Positions 8,728-18,118 of a stretch of DNA of 64,000 bases are shown here, one piece after another (the first letter of the stretch is position 1; each line of letters opens with the position of its first letter). The translations under genes were made by a program, and so were the position numbers. Origin of the DNA: Mesostigma viride (taxonomy: Eukaryota > Streptophyta > Mesostigmatophyceae > Mesostigmatales > Mesostigmataceae); contig RPFO01000027.1 in assembly GCA_009746045.1 (NCBI GenBank), positions 3,349,609-3,413,608 on the forward strand, read 5' to 3'. The notes beneath the pieces were generated by a model. The model saw only the letters and a program-made list of their open reading frames with translations. It was not told the origin of the DNA and did not search any database.

Positions 8728-8836
8728 CGGCCGAATTAACTTGGGTGCTCGGAAGTGGTTATTCCGGGCAAAATAGTGTTCCGGCCCGATTTGCCTCAGG
8801 CGGCAAAAGGTTCCGGCACTATTTAACGTAACTAAA
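8728..8836. mobile_element. Palindromic MITE, copy 1, right part
   Basis: Starts with the repeated 34 bp target duplication and ends …CACTATTTAACGTAAC at about 8834, followed by TA. It completes the hairpin element begun at 7458. Confidence 0.75.
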
Positions 8837-8966
8837 ACCTGTGCACCTTGGAGGTCAGGGGTTCGAATCCTCACTGAGGCAGCTCCGGCGCATTTAGTGG
8901 TGCGTGCTCAGCGGCCTAGGCGGATGTCTCGGGCTCTTCGTCCCCCCTCCACGAGGCCAGGTTTTA
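8837..8966 (+). repeat. tRNA-like spacer between two MITE copies
   Basis: A ~130 bp sequence containing GGGGTTCGAATCC, a perfect tRNA T-loop/pol III B-box, followed by CTGAGGCA like a tRNA acceptor 3' strand. No convincing 5' tRNA half or A-box was found. The same sequence recurs inverted at 12705-12835, again between MITE arms, so it moves or duplicates with them. It may be a SINE head or a processed tRNA 3' half. Confidence 0.5.
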
Positions 8967-9063
8967 GTTACGTTAAATAGTGCCGGAACCTTTTGCCGCC
9001 TGAGGCAAATCGGGCCGGAACACTATTTTGCCCGGAATAACCACTTCCGAGCACCCAAGTTAA
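8967..9063. mobile_element. Palindromic MITE, copy 2, left arm
   Basis: GTTACGTTAAATAGTG… to …GAGCACCCAAGTTAA, one arm of the hairpin element. It is cut at its TTAA (9060-9063) by the Kolobok insertion. Confidence 0.75.
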
Positions 9064-9164
9064 GGGGACGGGACACCCCCGAATTTTTTAGCGCCAAAAA
9101 ATTCGCGCCGGAACCGAACCTAAAATTTCACGTGCACGGAAAAATTGGGCAAGACGAAGGTGCG

Positions 9165-9509
9165 ATGGCGGCGGTGATTGACGATCAGGCTCTAGAAGAC
9201 GCGGCTATTCAGGCCATTGTAGCTTGGAAAAATGAAAATGGGTATGCTACTTTTGATGTCGAACAAATCGTGTCGCGGGAACAGCTAATTATTCTCGGCT
9301 CGGCCGGCCGAAATCACACCCCTCCCAAGGAGGTCACAGACTCGAATAATAAGTTCAGAAACGCAGCATATCGCTGGTTTGCTGCGAAACTGGGGTGGAG
9401 CGAGCCAGACGGCAGTGCGAAAGAGCTGCCCGAAGAAATTTACAAAATTATTCGCGCTCGTTTTCCAGATTCCGAGTACGTGGGCTTCATACCCACGTCC
9501 GACCGATAA
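9165..9509 (+). CDS. Small accessory ORF of the Kolobok element, unknown function
   Basis: 114 aa. The ATG at 9165 is chosen because the longer open frame (from 8904) begins in the neighbouring MITE, outside the transposon. The protein is compact and well mixed: an N-terminal helix-like part (DDQALEDAAIQAIVAW), a middle with RNAAYRWFAAKLGW, and a C-terminal PEEIYKIIRARFP segment. It looks like a small helical, possibly DNA-binding, domain, but I recognise no family. It lies 46 bp upstream of the transposase on the same strand, a position where other transposons carry helper or regulatory proteins. Confidence 0.55.
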   Translation: MAAVIDDQALEDAAIQAIVAWKNENGYATFDVEQIVSREQLIILGSAGRNHTPPKEVTDSNNKFRNAAYRWFAAKLGWSEPDGSAKELPEEIYKIIRARFPDSEYVGFIPTSDR

Positions 9510-9555
9510 CTGGTTTTTTTCGTGCAATATATAACTAGTCCCGCAAACAGTAGAA

Positions 9556-11988
9556 ATGCCGAATCCCGGCAAAGGTGCAGGGTCGCAGCGGTCACGGCGA
9601 CTTAAGGAGACATCCGCTGCGTGGTTAGGCAGCAATTTTGAGGCAGCAGCAACGCCGCAACGCAGGGGCAGGGGGCGCCCTCGCGGCTCGACGAAAGAGA
9701 AAGGGCCAGGTCGGCGGCGCACACAGTCGAATAAAAAGAAAGGCAGGGCATCAATTACAAGCGTCAGCCCAGCAACACCGGCAACTGGATCGACCCCTGG
9801 CAGCGAGGGTGGTGCGCTTTTAACGCCGTCGAGCAGTGGGCGCAAAAGAAAGGCACCGGAGCTGTATGGGCCATCGCCGAAGAAGATTGACTCGCGAGGA
9901 AATCACATCAAGGTACAGGCCTCGCGTCAGACTGCGCCTTGCCCTACTCGTGGCATGCCGCTTGAGATGCCTCGTTTGCTGGTAGATGCACACAATCTTG
10001 AGGCCATCGTTGGTGCCATGGCATGCCCGTCATGCAAGATGTGCACTGTCAAGATAGGAGAACCTGAGATGCATGCGGGGTCTGATCGTGGCAGCCCATC
10101 TTCTGTGGTGCTGTGGTGCACTAATAGCAGCTGCACGGGGGTGGATGGCGGGCCATGGTGGTGTACCAAAGACATCCTCTCCCCTAACTCGGACCTGCGG
10201 CCAGGTGTGGATCGCAACATGCTCAACAGCCTCATGGCAGTGGCTGGGGTGTTGTTTGGTATCAGCCAGCCCGTGCTTGTGCGGCTAGCCACGCTCCTAG
10301 GGCTGAGGTGCACCACTGGGCATAGCACGTGGCGTAAGGATGTCGCAGCTGCCACGTCTATTGTCAAGGAGCACCTGCACGATCAGCTAATGGAGAATAG
10401 GGAGACGGTGCGGGCATGGGAGCAGGAGCACCAGCGCTTTGGGGTAGATGGGGAGGGGAGGCAGGGCTGCCGCCTGACGCTGGATGGGTCATGGCCCAAC
10501 CGGGGTTTTGCATCCCCCTTTGGCCAGCAGTCCATAATTCACGATGGCACTGGGCTGTGTGTGGGGCACCATGTCTCTGGCAAGTGGTGTCAGGCGTGCG
10601 AGGTGGCTAGCAAGGCAGGCAAGGAGCCCGGGCCCCATGCGTGCTATCTCAACCACACAGGCAGTAGTAGAAGCATGGAAGGGGAGGGGGCTGTCTTCTT
10701 GCTGCGTGACCTGGCATCCACGGTTGCGGGCATCAGCACGGGGCAGGTGGTGCACGGGGAGGAGGGGGCAGCACGGGAGGAGGGGGCAGCAGGGGAGGAG
10801 GGGGCAGGAGGGGAGAAGGAGGTGCTGCCAAAGCCAATGGCCCAACGCTTGTACGCCGCTGAGGTGGTTAGCGATGGTGACACCACCTGGTTTGCACGGG
10901 TCAAAGAGGACAACTTCCTCGCAGAGGCAGGCCTCATCCCCGAGAAGAAGGAAGACATCAATCACTTGGGGGGGTGTTTGTACAATGCACTGACCAAGCT
11001 CAAGAAGGAGCACCTGGGCAAGCTCAGGGGGGTGCTAGATGACCCCACAGTGAACTCCATGTGTTATTCCTTCCGCACATGCATCCATGCCAACGGGCAC
11101 ATGGGGGCAGTCCACCTCAAGGGGGCACTAGGCAATGCACTGCTGCACTACTTTAACAAGCACGACAAGTGTGAGCAGTGGCCTAACTATGTGCGGCAAG
11201 CGGATCCAAGCCAGCCGCATGTTGAGCAGCAGTGGTGTGGCTCTGTGGTGGGGGACACAACGCCCGGGTGGGGTGGGACCACGTGGCTGCCCGTCGCGGC
11301 GAGCACGCCGCAGGGGGTGACCGTGGATGTGCTGGGGCTGGTCAAGGCTGTCTGGGACAAGTACACCACGATGGACATTCTGGAGGCTTGCACCCACGAT
11401 GCCAGCAGCAACAGGAATGAGTTCCTGCACTCCCAGCAGATCAGGGCTGTCCCCGGTGGGAAGGGCGGGTTCGGGGCAGGGCTGTACCCAGGTGCATGCG
11501 CGGTGGGCATACTGCACGTGCAGCACGGTGAACAGTGGTGGCTAGAGGATGCAGAGGAACTGGGTGTGACAGTGACCCCCGCTGTCGAGGCGCAGCTGGG
11601 GACCATCATCACCAAGAGGGAGTGGCAGCAGCAGCTGAAGGGGCAGCAAGACTGGAAGCGGCGCAAGATGAAAAGGAAGTTAGAGAAGAAGAAAAGGCAC
11701 TGGAAGGAGGGCAAGCAGGACCGCTGCACATACAGCAAGGGGGTGCACTATGAGGAAGGGGGGGCAGGGGATGAGGATGGGGATGACATGGATGTTGATG
11801 CTAGACTGTGCATGTTCTGCGGTGGCCCCACACACACAACTCACAACCCCTTTCTCATCTGTGGTGGCACCGATTGCGTGCAGGGGGCCCACATGCTGTG
11901 CACGGGACTCACCCTCGAAACTGTGCCAAAGGGGGAGTGGTACTGCCAAGACTGCGAGCCTGGGGGCGCCTATAGTGATGATGAATGA
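9556..11988 (+). CDS. Kolobok transposase with AT-hook and C-terminal PHD finger
   Basis: 810 aa, uninterrupted. Basic N-terminus with an AT-hook-like GRGRPRG (about residues 37-43) and nuclear-localisation-like clusters. Around residues 310-330 is LDGSWPNRG…, then C-x2-C residues, matching the Mutator-like transposase domain found in Kolobok proteins. D310 and the later DGD (D440, D442) are the likely catalytic acidic residues. The region LGKLRGVL…HANGHMGAV…QQWCGS also fits this family. Residues ~752-802 form a C4HC3 PHD finger (C752, C755, …C, C, H-x2-C, …C-x2-C). An Glu/Gly repeat (EEGAAREEGAAGEEGAGGE) at ~398-416 is variable low complexity. Expected role: cut-and-paste at TTAA. The PHD finger may direct it to modified histones, which is inference. 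Confidence 0.85.
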   Translation: MPNPGKGAGSQRSRRLKETSAAWLGSNFEAAATPQRRGRGRPRGSTKEKGPGRRRTQSNKKKGRASITSVSPATPATGSTPGSEGGALLTPSSSGRKRKAPELYGPSPKKIDSRGNHIKVQASRQTAPCPTRGMPLEMPRLLVDAHNLEAIVGAMACPSCKMCTVKIGEPEMHAGSDRGSPSSVVLWCTNSSCTGVDGGPWWCTKDILSPNSDLRPGVDRNMLNSLMAVAGVLFGISQPVLVRLATLLGLRCTTGHSTWRKDVAAATSIVKEHLHDQLMENRETVRAWEQEHQRFGVDGEGRQGCRLTLDGSWPNRGFASPFGQQSIIHDGTGLCVGHHVSGKWCQACEVASKAGKEPGPHACYLNHTGSSRSMEGEGAVFLLRDLASTVAGISTGQVVHGEEGAAREEGAAGEEGAGGEKEVLPKPMAQRLYAAEVVSDGDTTWFARVKEDNFLAEAGLIPEKKEDINHLGGCLYNALTKLKKEHLGKLRGVLDDPTVNSMCYSFRTCIHANGHMGAVHLKGALGNALLHYFNKHDKCEQWPNYVRQADPSQPHVEQQWCGSVVGDTTPGWGGTTWLPVAASTPQGVTVDVLGLVKAVWDKYTTMDILEACTHDASSNRNEFLHSQQIRAVPGGKGGFGAGLYPGACAVGILHVQHGEQWWLEDAEELGVTVTPAVEAQLGTIITKREWQQQLKGQQDWKRRKMKRKLEKKKRHWKEGKQDRCTYSKGVHYEEGGAGDEDGDDMDVDARLCMFCGGPTHTTHNPFLICGGTDCVQGAHMLCTGLTLETVPKGEWYCQDCEPGGAYSDDE

Positions 11989-12505
11989 GCATTTTGCTAG
12001 TGTCTGGCGCTGTCAGGTGGCGATCTAGGAATATCCATCAAATAGGGCTGCGCTTGTCAGAATGACCTGAAAATTTGGGGCTGCATGTCTCCCAACGTGT
12101 AATATTTGAAAATATAAGATATGGCATGATCCCATGTGTTTATGATTTGATTTTTTTTTTTTGGTTAAAAAAAGTACCCTTTTTGCGGGGAAATCCATCA
12201 ATGTGTCTAAACATGGTTATTTTGTGCTCAAAATTAGGCAGACTTTCTCAAAAGTCAGGGAACTATATGGAAATATATGATTTGGTCCCAATATGTTTGC
12301 CCATTGTCCTAGAAAAAATGTGACTAAAATAGCGTCTTTTTCTATTTTTAGCGCGTTACCGGTGTATGGTGGGGGCTAGTACCCCCCCCAAGTGGCTGGA
12401 AAATTTTTTTTTAATCATATTTATGGTCCCCAATCATAATTGGATTTTTAGCACATGCATAGGTATGGTTTCCAGAAAAGTGCCCTTTAGGGGTGTCCCC
12501 TCCCC
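11989..12505. other. 3' non-coding part of the Kolobok element
   Basis: 517 bp, AT-rich, from the transposase stop to the right terminal inverted repeat. No gene is seen. Confidence 0.6.
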
Positions 12506-12509
12506 TTAA

Positions 12510-12704
12510 TTCGGCCGAACCTTTTGCCGCCTGAGGCAAATCGGGCCGGAACACTATTTTGCCCGGAATAACCACTTCCGAGCACCCAAGTTAATTCGGC
12601 CGAATTAACTTGGGTGCTCGGAAGTGGTTATTCCGGGCAAAATAGTGTTCCGGCCCGATTTGCCTCAGGCGGCAAAAGGTTCCGGCACTATTTAACGTAA
12701 CTAA
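12510..12704. mobile_element. Palindromic MITE, rearranged copies 2/3
   Basis: After the right TTAA of Kolobok the palindrome centre is followed not by its expected second arm but by another left arm beginning inside the element (CCTTTTGCCGCC…), then a full centre (~12592-12609) and a right arm ending AACGTAAC at ~12702. A join between two copies is the simplest reading. Confidence 0.65.
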
Positions 12705-12835
12705 AACCTGGCCTCGTGGAGGGGGGACGAAGAGCCCGAGACATCCGCCTAGGCCGCTGAGCACGCACCACTAAATGCGCCGGAGCTGCCTCAGTGAGGA
12801 TTCGAACCCCTGACCTCCAAGGTGCACAGGTTTTA
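12705..12835 (-). repeat. tRNA-like spacer, inverted copy
   Basis: Reverse complement of 8837-8966, including the GGTTCGAATCC B-box read on the minus strand. Confidence 0.5.
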
Positions 12836-13041
12836 GTTACGTTAAATAGTGCCGGAACCTTTTGCCGCCTGAGGCAAATCGGGCCGGAACACTATTTTGC
12901 CCGGAATAACCACTTCCGAGCACCCAAGTTAATTCGGCCGAATTAACTTGGGTGCTCGGAAGTGGTTATTCCGGGCAAAATAGTGTTCCGGCCCGATTTG
13001 CCTCAGGCGGCAAAAGGTTCCGGCACTATTTAACGTAACTA
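12836..13041. mobile_element. Palindromic MITE, complete copy
   Basis: A ~205 bp near-perfect palindrome: GTTACGTTAAATAGTGCC… to centre AATTCGGCCGAATT (~12930-12943) and back to …TATTTAACGTAAC. It is flanked by TA on both sides, consistent with a Tc1/mariner-type TA target duplication. Confidence 0.8.
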
Positions 13042-13393
13042 CATCCCCACCCTTGCAGGAAGTAGCTTAGGATGTATGATAGGCCATATGCCCCCTCTCA
13101 AGGGCTATGTGCTACATTAATACTCCCAACGGAGTTATGTTACAATTCAATTCAATTCAATTCAATTGACGCATACCCATGTGTCAATATGAGCGTGGTG
13201 CCATGGTCAGAATGCATTTCTTCTGAGTGCACCCCCCTTGGTTGGGGACCCCTGGACTATCAATTGAAATCATCCAATCATTAAAATGATGTTTAAAACC
13301 CTGCCCTGGATTATAGGGGTAGGTTCACTTTTTCTTGCCTGAAAAATATTGTCTTTTAGACAACTTTGACAGCTATTAAATATCTTCCAAACT
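13042..13393. other. Non-coding, short ATTCA repeat
   Basis: No gene is seen. (ATTCA)n at about 13143-13166. The stretch at ~13320-13385 resembles ~51535-51605 (TTGCCTGAAAA… then TATCTTCCAAA/TATCTTGCAAA), an old dispersed repeat. Confidence 0.4.
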
Positions 13394-14098
13394 GCGTCAC
13401 GTGAGCATAACTCCTCAGTGGGAGGGGAACATGGGATGGAATGGATGGTGTAAGCTAGCTAGGTCCTAGTGACAGGGGTGTGGGCACCGCGGCCCGAATC
13501 GCTATGAGTGCCATACGCGGTCACACGCGGAGCCCCCACAGACTTGGGGGTGGTCTCCTTCATCACTACTTGCCATCTATCCTTGAGTACCATCTGCCTC
13601 CATATTACAGACAAACCAGGAGGCTGCCCGGGTGTGCGCCCGTCGCGTCTAGTGTAGCACATGTCCATGCCGAGTCTATCACGAAAAGTCCACGGGTGGC
13701 GGCCCTGCCGCACGCGGCCTGGGGCACGCCAAGTGAGGACATATCGCCCAGGCTGGGCGGGTTTGGTGCCAGCTAGTCTATCTGATGTGTCTACCTGATC
13801 TGTGCGGGCCAGGTGCCCGGCTAGGCCCAGGCGCCTGTGCCTAATAATGTGGGAAACATATAGGGCAAATCAGCGTACAAATCCTCATTACTGATGTGCA
13901 AACCAAAGGGGATGTTAAGGGCCTTGCGCAGCATCTTGGTGACGTTGCCGTCGAGTCGTTGCTCCAGCTCCTGCGTCAGTGTCCAGGTCTTGGTGCCGTA
14001 GGTCAGGATCGTCAGGTAAGGCGACAGGACGCAACCCTGCCAGACGCCGGTCTGCAGTGGGCATGGCGGGGTAAAGCCATCACACATACACATATATA
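13394..14098 (-). mobile_element. LINE-B copy with internal deletion
   Basis: The 3' part shares the CACGTGA…GGGAGGGGAACATGGGATGG end of LINE-B, but no (TTAA)n tail is present. Coding sequence is broken (see next entry). The 5' end is near 14098. Confidence 0.75.
13459..14093 (-). pseudogene. LINE-B ORF2 remnant lacking the YADD catalytic core
   Basis: Minus strand. The upstream piece (14093-13821) begins in RT block 4 (GVWQGCVLSPYL) and jumps directly to the LTYGTKTWTL region, so the YADD active site and ~150 codons are missing. After a frameshift near 13860 the C-terminal tail resumes (13713-13459), with the same ending as the 7679-8727 copy. The protein could not be a working reverse transcriptase. 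Confidence 0.75.
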
Positions 14099-15821
14099 AC
14101 CCTTAATTTGTACTGAGTCCGTTTTCGTGGCGCCAGTTGAACTCGCGCCACTCTAACGGACTGACTTTGTGGCAGAACCAGGCGCCGCGCCAAAAATAAT
14201 TCAACGGTCAAACCTGGGGGGATCGAAAGATCTAGACGTAAGCTATGCCTGGCACTATTCAGACCGTACTTTGGACAACTGGCCAGGGAGATATACTCAA
14301 TCAAAGTTGGGGGGGTACCATGGTCAAACGGGACCGACGTGAATGAAAATAATTGACGTCCGCGGCTATGGCGGTGCAGGCAAATGACTGGTACGAGAGC
14401 ATGGCTTGGAATTTTGAACTCAAATTTTGTAGTAATTATCCTTGAGTGTTATAAAGGTTATATCTCTGGCCGTGAAGCGTCTGGATGTGCGCAAGTATGT
14501 CTCTAGGTTCTAATCGGTGCAGCAGATCCTGTCAGCGGCCAGGCGGTGACAGTGCGTATGCTACCTGTTGTTCGGCAGCAAACGTCCATATATTTGCGCG
14601 TGGATAGAATTGTTACGTTATTCTTGACATGTTTTATTAGCGATGACGGCCAGGAAAGGTTCGAGGCTATGTCCGTGAGGTGGGAGTGATGGCTCCCGCA
14701 CAGCAGGTAATCTGCGGTTTCGACCTCGTACGTATTAACATGTTAGCGTTTATACATTACAGTACCAAGTCGTCCTATCGTTTATAAACTACTTGTAGAC
14801 ATGTAATCGATGGTTTTTGCTTGTCGTTTTGTTGCTTTAGTGCTTGTACGCGTTCGCTTGTGATGGTTGGGGAATACCACTATGTCACGCAGATTTTGGA
14901 CCAGATTTGATTGCTATTAGCTAAGGCTTCAACGAAACCAGTGAAGTAGCGTTTGGTATTGTCTCTTAACATGGTGGGCTTGATAACGGGATGCTTTTCC
15001 CTGCACAGACATAGCGAGACAATTGGTTTTCTGGCCAGCTCTAGGCATTGCTTCTTGGTTTGCTGGCCCAAGTTATCCTTCTGCTTGTGCGTCCATAGTG
15101 CATGCAAGAAACATGAATGGCCAGGGCCTGCTTGCATGGAAGCACAACCAGGTGAGTTCTTTTGTTTTCTCTATCATTGCCAATCATTGGAATTGCTTTA
15201 TAGTGTGTTGGATGCATTGATAATGTAGCTCCTTGTGAAACCGTTATACGCTTGGTTTTGGGCCTTGGCACAAGCTTTATACTTGTTGTATAGCATGCTG
15301 TTGTGATTTTTAAGCTGGAAATGTGTTTGGGAATGCATGTGTGGCCATCTATTATGTTTTGTGCCACGTTGGAATTGAATGCCTATACGGTAGTGCTACC
15401 AAAACACCCCAAAATAACTGCACCCGTTATAACGGTCTGAGCTATTTTGGGCTGTATGCTAGCTAGCCTGTGCAGTTCTATGGCATGTCATGTTGTGAAT
15501 GCATCTATGGCATGCCTGTGATTATCTTAAACTCCCCTCAAAGGGCCAGGGTCAGCAGATTTTGAGAAATGGTCCATATTGCATTATATATCTCTTGAAC
15601 CCCATCTGCACCGTACCCCCTTGGGGGGGGTGCTATTTATAGCAGCTGTGGGGCATAGATATGTGACCAATGACATGACCCGGCCCAAAGTTATTTGATA
15701 TAAAAGCATCCTTGGTTCCAAGGGTGGGCCAGAAAATGTTATTTGGCTAGATACTCTCATACTTACTAAGATGCCCATACTCAGTCCGTTCTGGTGGTTC
15801 CAGTTGACACAATTGAAGGGA
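14099..15821. other. Non-coding stretch, no supported gene
   Basis: Several short open frames on both strands (longest ~108 codons) overlap each other and look random. A ~28 bp similarity links 14108-14135 and 15776-15805 (…AGTCCGTT-T-GTGG…CAGTTGA). I see no RNA gene or domain. Confidence 0.4.
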
Positions 15822-16150
15822 TAATGACACCAAATGAACTCAGCTGAAGCTGAAGCTTTGTATATCTTTTAAACACATGCCAGATAGCATGCCCACAAAG
15901 TTTCAGGCTGGTTGGATGACAAACTGGTGACAAATGCTAGCATACCCCCCCCCCCCAAATGCAGTTTTTCATGGTTTTCCAAGGGTTTCAACACACACAC
16001 ACGTTTATAATAACACCAAATAAACTCAGTTGGAGCTGAAACTGTGTATATCTCTTAAACACAAATAGCATGCTCACAAAGTTTCACGCAGGTTGGATGA
16101 CAAATGGTGCTAGCATAACTACCCCCCAAACGCAGTTTTTCATGGTTTTC
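15822..16150. repeat. Dispersed repeat, two tandem copies
   Basis: Two diverged copies (~15822-15994 and ~16008-16150) share AATGACACCAAATGAACTCA-like starts, GTTTCAGGCTGGTTGGATGA and a C-run followed by GCAGTTTTTCATGGTTTTCC. The same family occurs inverted at 21440-21945. Confidence 0.65.
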
Positions 16151-16284
16151 CTAGTTCATGCTCATGGTCTAGACGGTGGAACTCATAGCTAGGAGCTATA
16201 AAACATGATGCCATCACATGGGAAATTCACAAATCCATATCAGTCCGCCAAATTATATGTAACCGGATGCTACGGCACCATTGA

Positions 16285-16504
16285 AAATAAGAAAAATTAG
16301 GGCTTAGGCATGGCTAGCATGCCCCTCCTGATATAGCACACGTTGGTCAAGAAACATGGCTGGAAGGTCATAACTAGCACATCAGTCAGCCAAACTAAAA
16401 TATAGTGATGCCACATCACCAATGAGAACAAGAACAATGCGGGCTTAGGAATGGCTGGCATGCCCGGCCTCATGGTACAGCACACGTTGGTCAAGAAACA
16501 TGGC
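16285..16504. repeat. Tandem duplication of ~70 bp segments
   Basis: 16287-16355 and 16432-16504 share GGGCTTAGG-ATGGCT-GCATGCCC and GCACACGTTGGTCAAGAAAC, at a ~145 bp period. Confidence 0.6.
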
Positions 16505-16606
16505 ATGGGCCACCTATCATTGACCCAATGAGCGTCATCCTTATCATCCTCGTTGCCCTGGCCTCTTCGTTGTCCTCATCCCCGTTGCGACGGCCTCCTT
16601 CTATCC

Positions 16607-17311
16607 TCATTCCCCCGCTGCTCCCGTCCCCGTTTCCTTCCGTGGGTGGTGCTGCAACCGCGGCGCTTGCTCTGCTTTTCCCGCAATTCCTCCTGAGTCC
16701 TCCTCCTCCTCCTCCTCCTCCTCCTCCTCCTCCTCCTCCTCCTCCTCCTCCTCCTCCTCCTCCTCCTCCTCCTCCTCCTCCTCCTCCTCCTCCTCCTCCT
16801 CCTCCTCCTCCTCCTCCTCCTCCTCCTCCTCCTCCTCCTCCTCCTCCTCCTCCTCCTCCTCCTCCTCCTCCTCCTCCTGCCCCTGTTGCTTCCGGCCCCG
16901 CCTCCTTTCCTGGGTGGTGCTACGGCCGCGGCGCTTGTGCTGCTTCTTCCGCACCTCTTCTTCCTCCCCCTCCTCCTCCTTCTCCTCCTCCTCCTCCTCC
17001 TCCTCCTCCTCCTCCTCCTCCTCCTCCTCCTCCTCCTCCTCCTCCTCCTCCTCCTCCTCCTCCTCCTCCTCCTCCTCCTCCTCCTCCTCCTCCTCCTCCT
17101 CCTCCTCCTCCTCCTCCTCCTCCTCCTCCTCCTCCTCCTCCTCCTCCTCCTCCTCCTCCAACTCCTCCTCCTCCTCCTGCCCCTGCTGCTTCCGGCCCCG
17201 CCTCCTTCCCTGGGTGGTGCTGCGGCCGCGGCGCTTGCTTTGCTTCTTCCGCACCTGTTCCCCCTCCTCCTCTTCCTCATCCCCATCATCGACGACCGTG
17301 CCATCATTCAC
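16607..17311 (-). other. Open frame over (GGA)n: poly-Glu protein of doubtful reality
   Basis: 234 codons on the minus strand: two poly-Glu tracts separated by a repeated basic block (KKQSKRRGRSTTQGRRRGRK). A third, diverged block is at the end. All frames over this region are open because of the triplet repeat, so openness is not evidence of coding. The basic/acidic alternation and the DDGDEEEEEGE start could belong to a real acidic nuclear protein whose upstream part lies at 17308-17626, but no domain is recognisable. Confidence 0.2.
16695..17175. repeat. (CCT)n / (AGG)n microsatellite in two blocks
   Basis: CCT repeats at ~16695-16877 and ~16972-17175. They are separated by a ~95 bp non-repeat block (GCCCCTGTTGCTTCCGGCCC…) that is itself present again at ~17178-17260 and, diverged, at ~16630-16695. 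It is a compound minisatellite. Confidence 0.9.
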
Positions 17312-17626
17312 ATATAGTCCTCGTCATCACTGCTGCTGTGCACATCCACATGCAGTGGCACTGTGATGGCACCCGCATTGGCCATGCCCCCCACTTCCCC
17401 CATCACTTTGGGGCCGAGGGCCTGCCCCGTTTGCTCACTGTACCGCGACAAGACCTCCTTGCGCATGAACGCAGCAGGGCCATGCGGGCAGGCGCAAACA
17501 AATTCCAAGACCTTGCTTGTCAAAGCAAGCGTACTCCTCAAACTTGCCGTCTGACCACACAACGGTAACCTTGCCAGCTACTATTATGGCCACGAGGAGG
17601 GGGGACATCCAGCCAAAACAGCACAC
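17308..17626 (-). pseudogene. Possible decayed coding sequence, unknown
   Basis: Two overlapping minus-strand frames (17626-17435 and 17562-17308) together read like one broken protein: GKVTVVWSDGKFEEYACFD in one, then LEFVCACPHGPAAFMRKEVL and an acidic end SSSDDEDYM in the other. It resembles the tail of a transposase but I cannot name a family. Confidence 0.25.
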
Positions 17627-18118
17627 TCACTCGTGTGCCCGGCGCGGCACCTCCGGACGTGGAGCTAACTCCAAAAACGTGTCCGGCGGCAGAATTTTTG
17701 CGACGGAGTGTACTCCAGTCGAAAATTTTAGGGCGGTGCGAAGAAAAATTTTGTGGAGCGAACTCCTTTTGGCGGTCCGGCGCCTGGTTTTAGGAAAGGA
17801 GTGAGCTAGTGCGCTCTGGTGATCCCGCTAGCTCGGTCAGGCGTTTGATTTTAAAGTGCAGGTGTCCGCTTCGGCCCTCATGCTGTGCTGAAAATTGAGC
17901 GCCTTAACTTCAACAATTGTTGATTATCCGATTTGCACCGGCATTTTAAACATGGGTTACCAGTCAAGATTGGACTGCCGTACCAGAACGACCACCTCAT
18001 TGTGAGCAGAACGTATTTCAGGCTTCAGGAGGCTTCCGGAATCGTCATTTGCTGGTGACGTCTTGCAAATCCCTCGCGCCGGCTGATACTTTCGACCGCC
18101 CTGAAACCGGAGCCTTGC
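17627..18118. other. Non-coding, nothing recognised
   Basis: Intergenic sequence upstream of the HIRAN ORF. It includes GGAGTGTACTCC- and GGAGCGAACTCC-like motifs but no gene. Confidence 0.35.

Larger units (their letters stand above)
9064..12505 (+). mobile_element. Complete Kolobok-type DNA transposon
   Basis: A 3442 bp element bounded by TTAA on both sides (9060-9063 and 12506-12509). Terminal inverted repeats are GGGGACGGGACACCCC (left) and GGGGAGGGGACACCCC (right, read inward), 16 bp with one mismatch. It encodes a small ORF (9165-9509) and a transposase (9556-11988). TTAA target preference and the transposase domain together point to the Kolobok superfamily. It sits inside a palindromic MITE. 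The frame is intact, so this may be an autonomous copy. Confidence 0.85.

Noticed and set aside
8845-8882. Functional tRNA gene
   Set aside because: Only the T-arm and acceptor-like 3' strand are present. No D-arm, anticodon arm or matching 5' acceptor strand was found.
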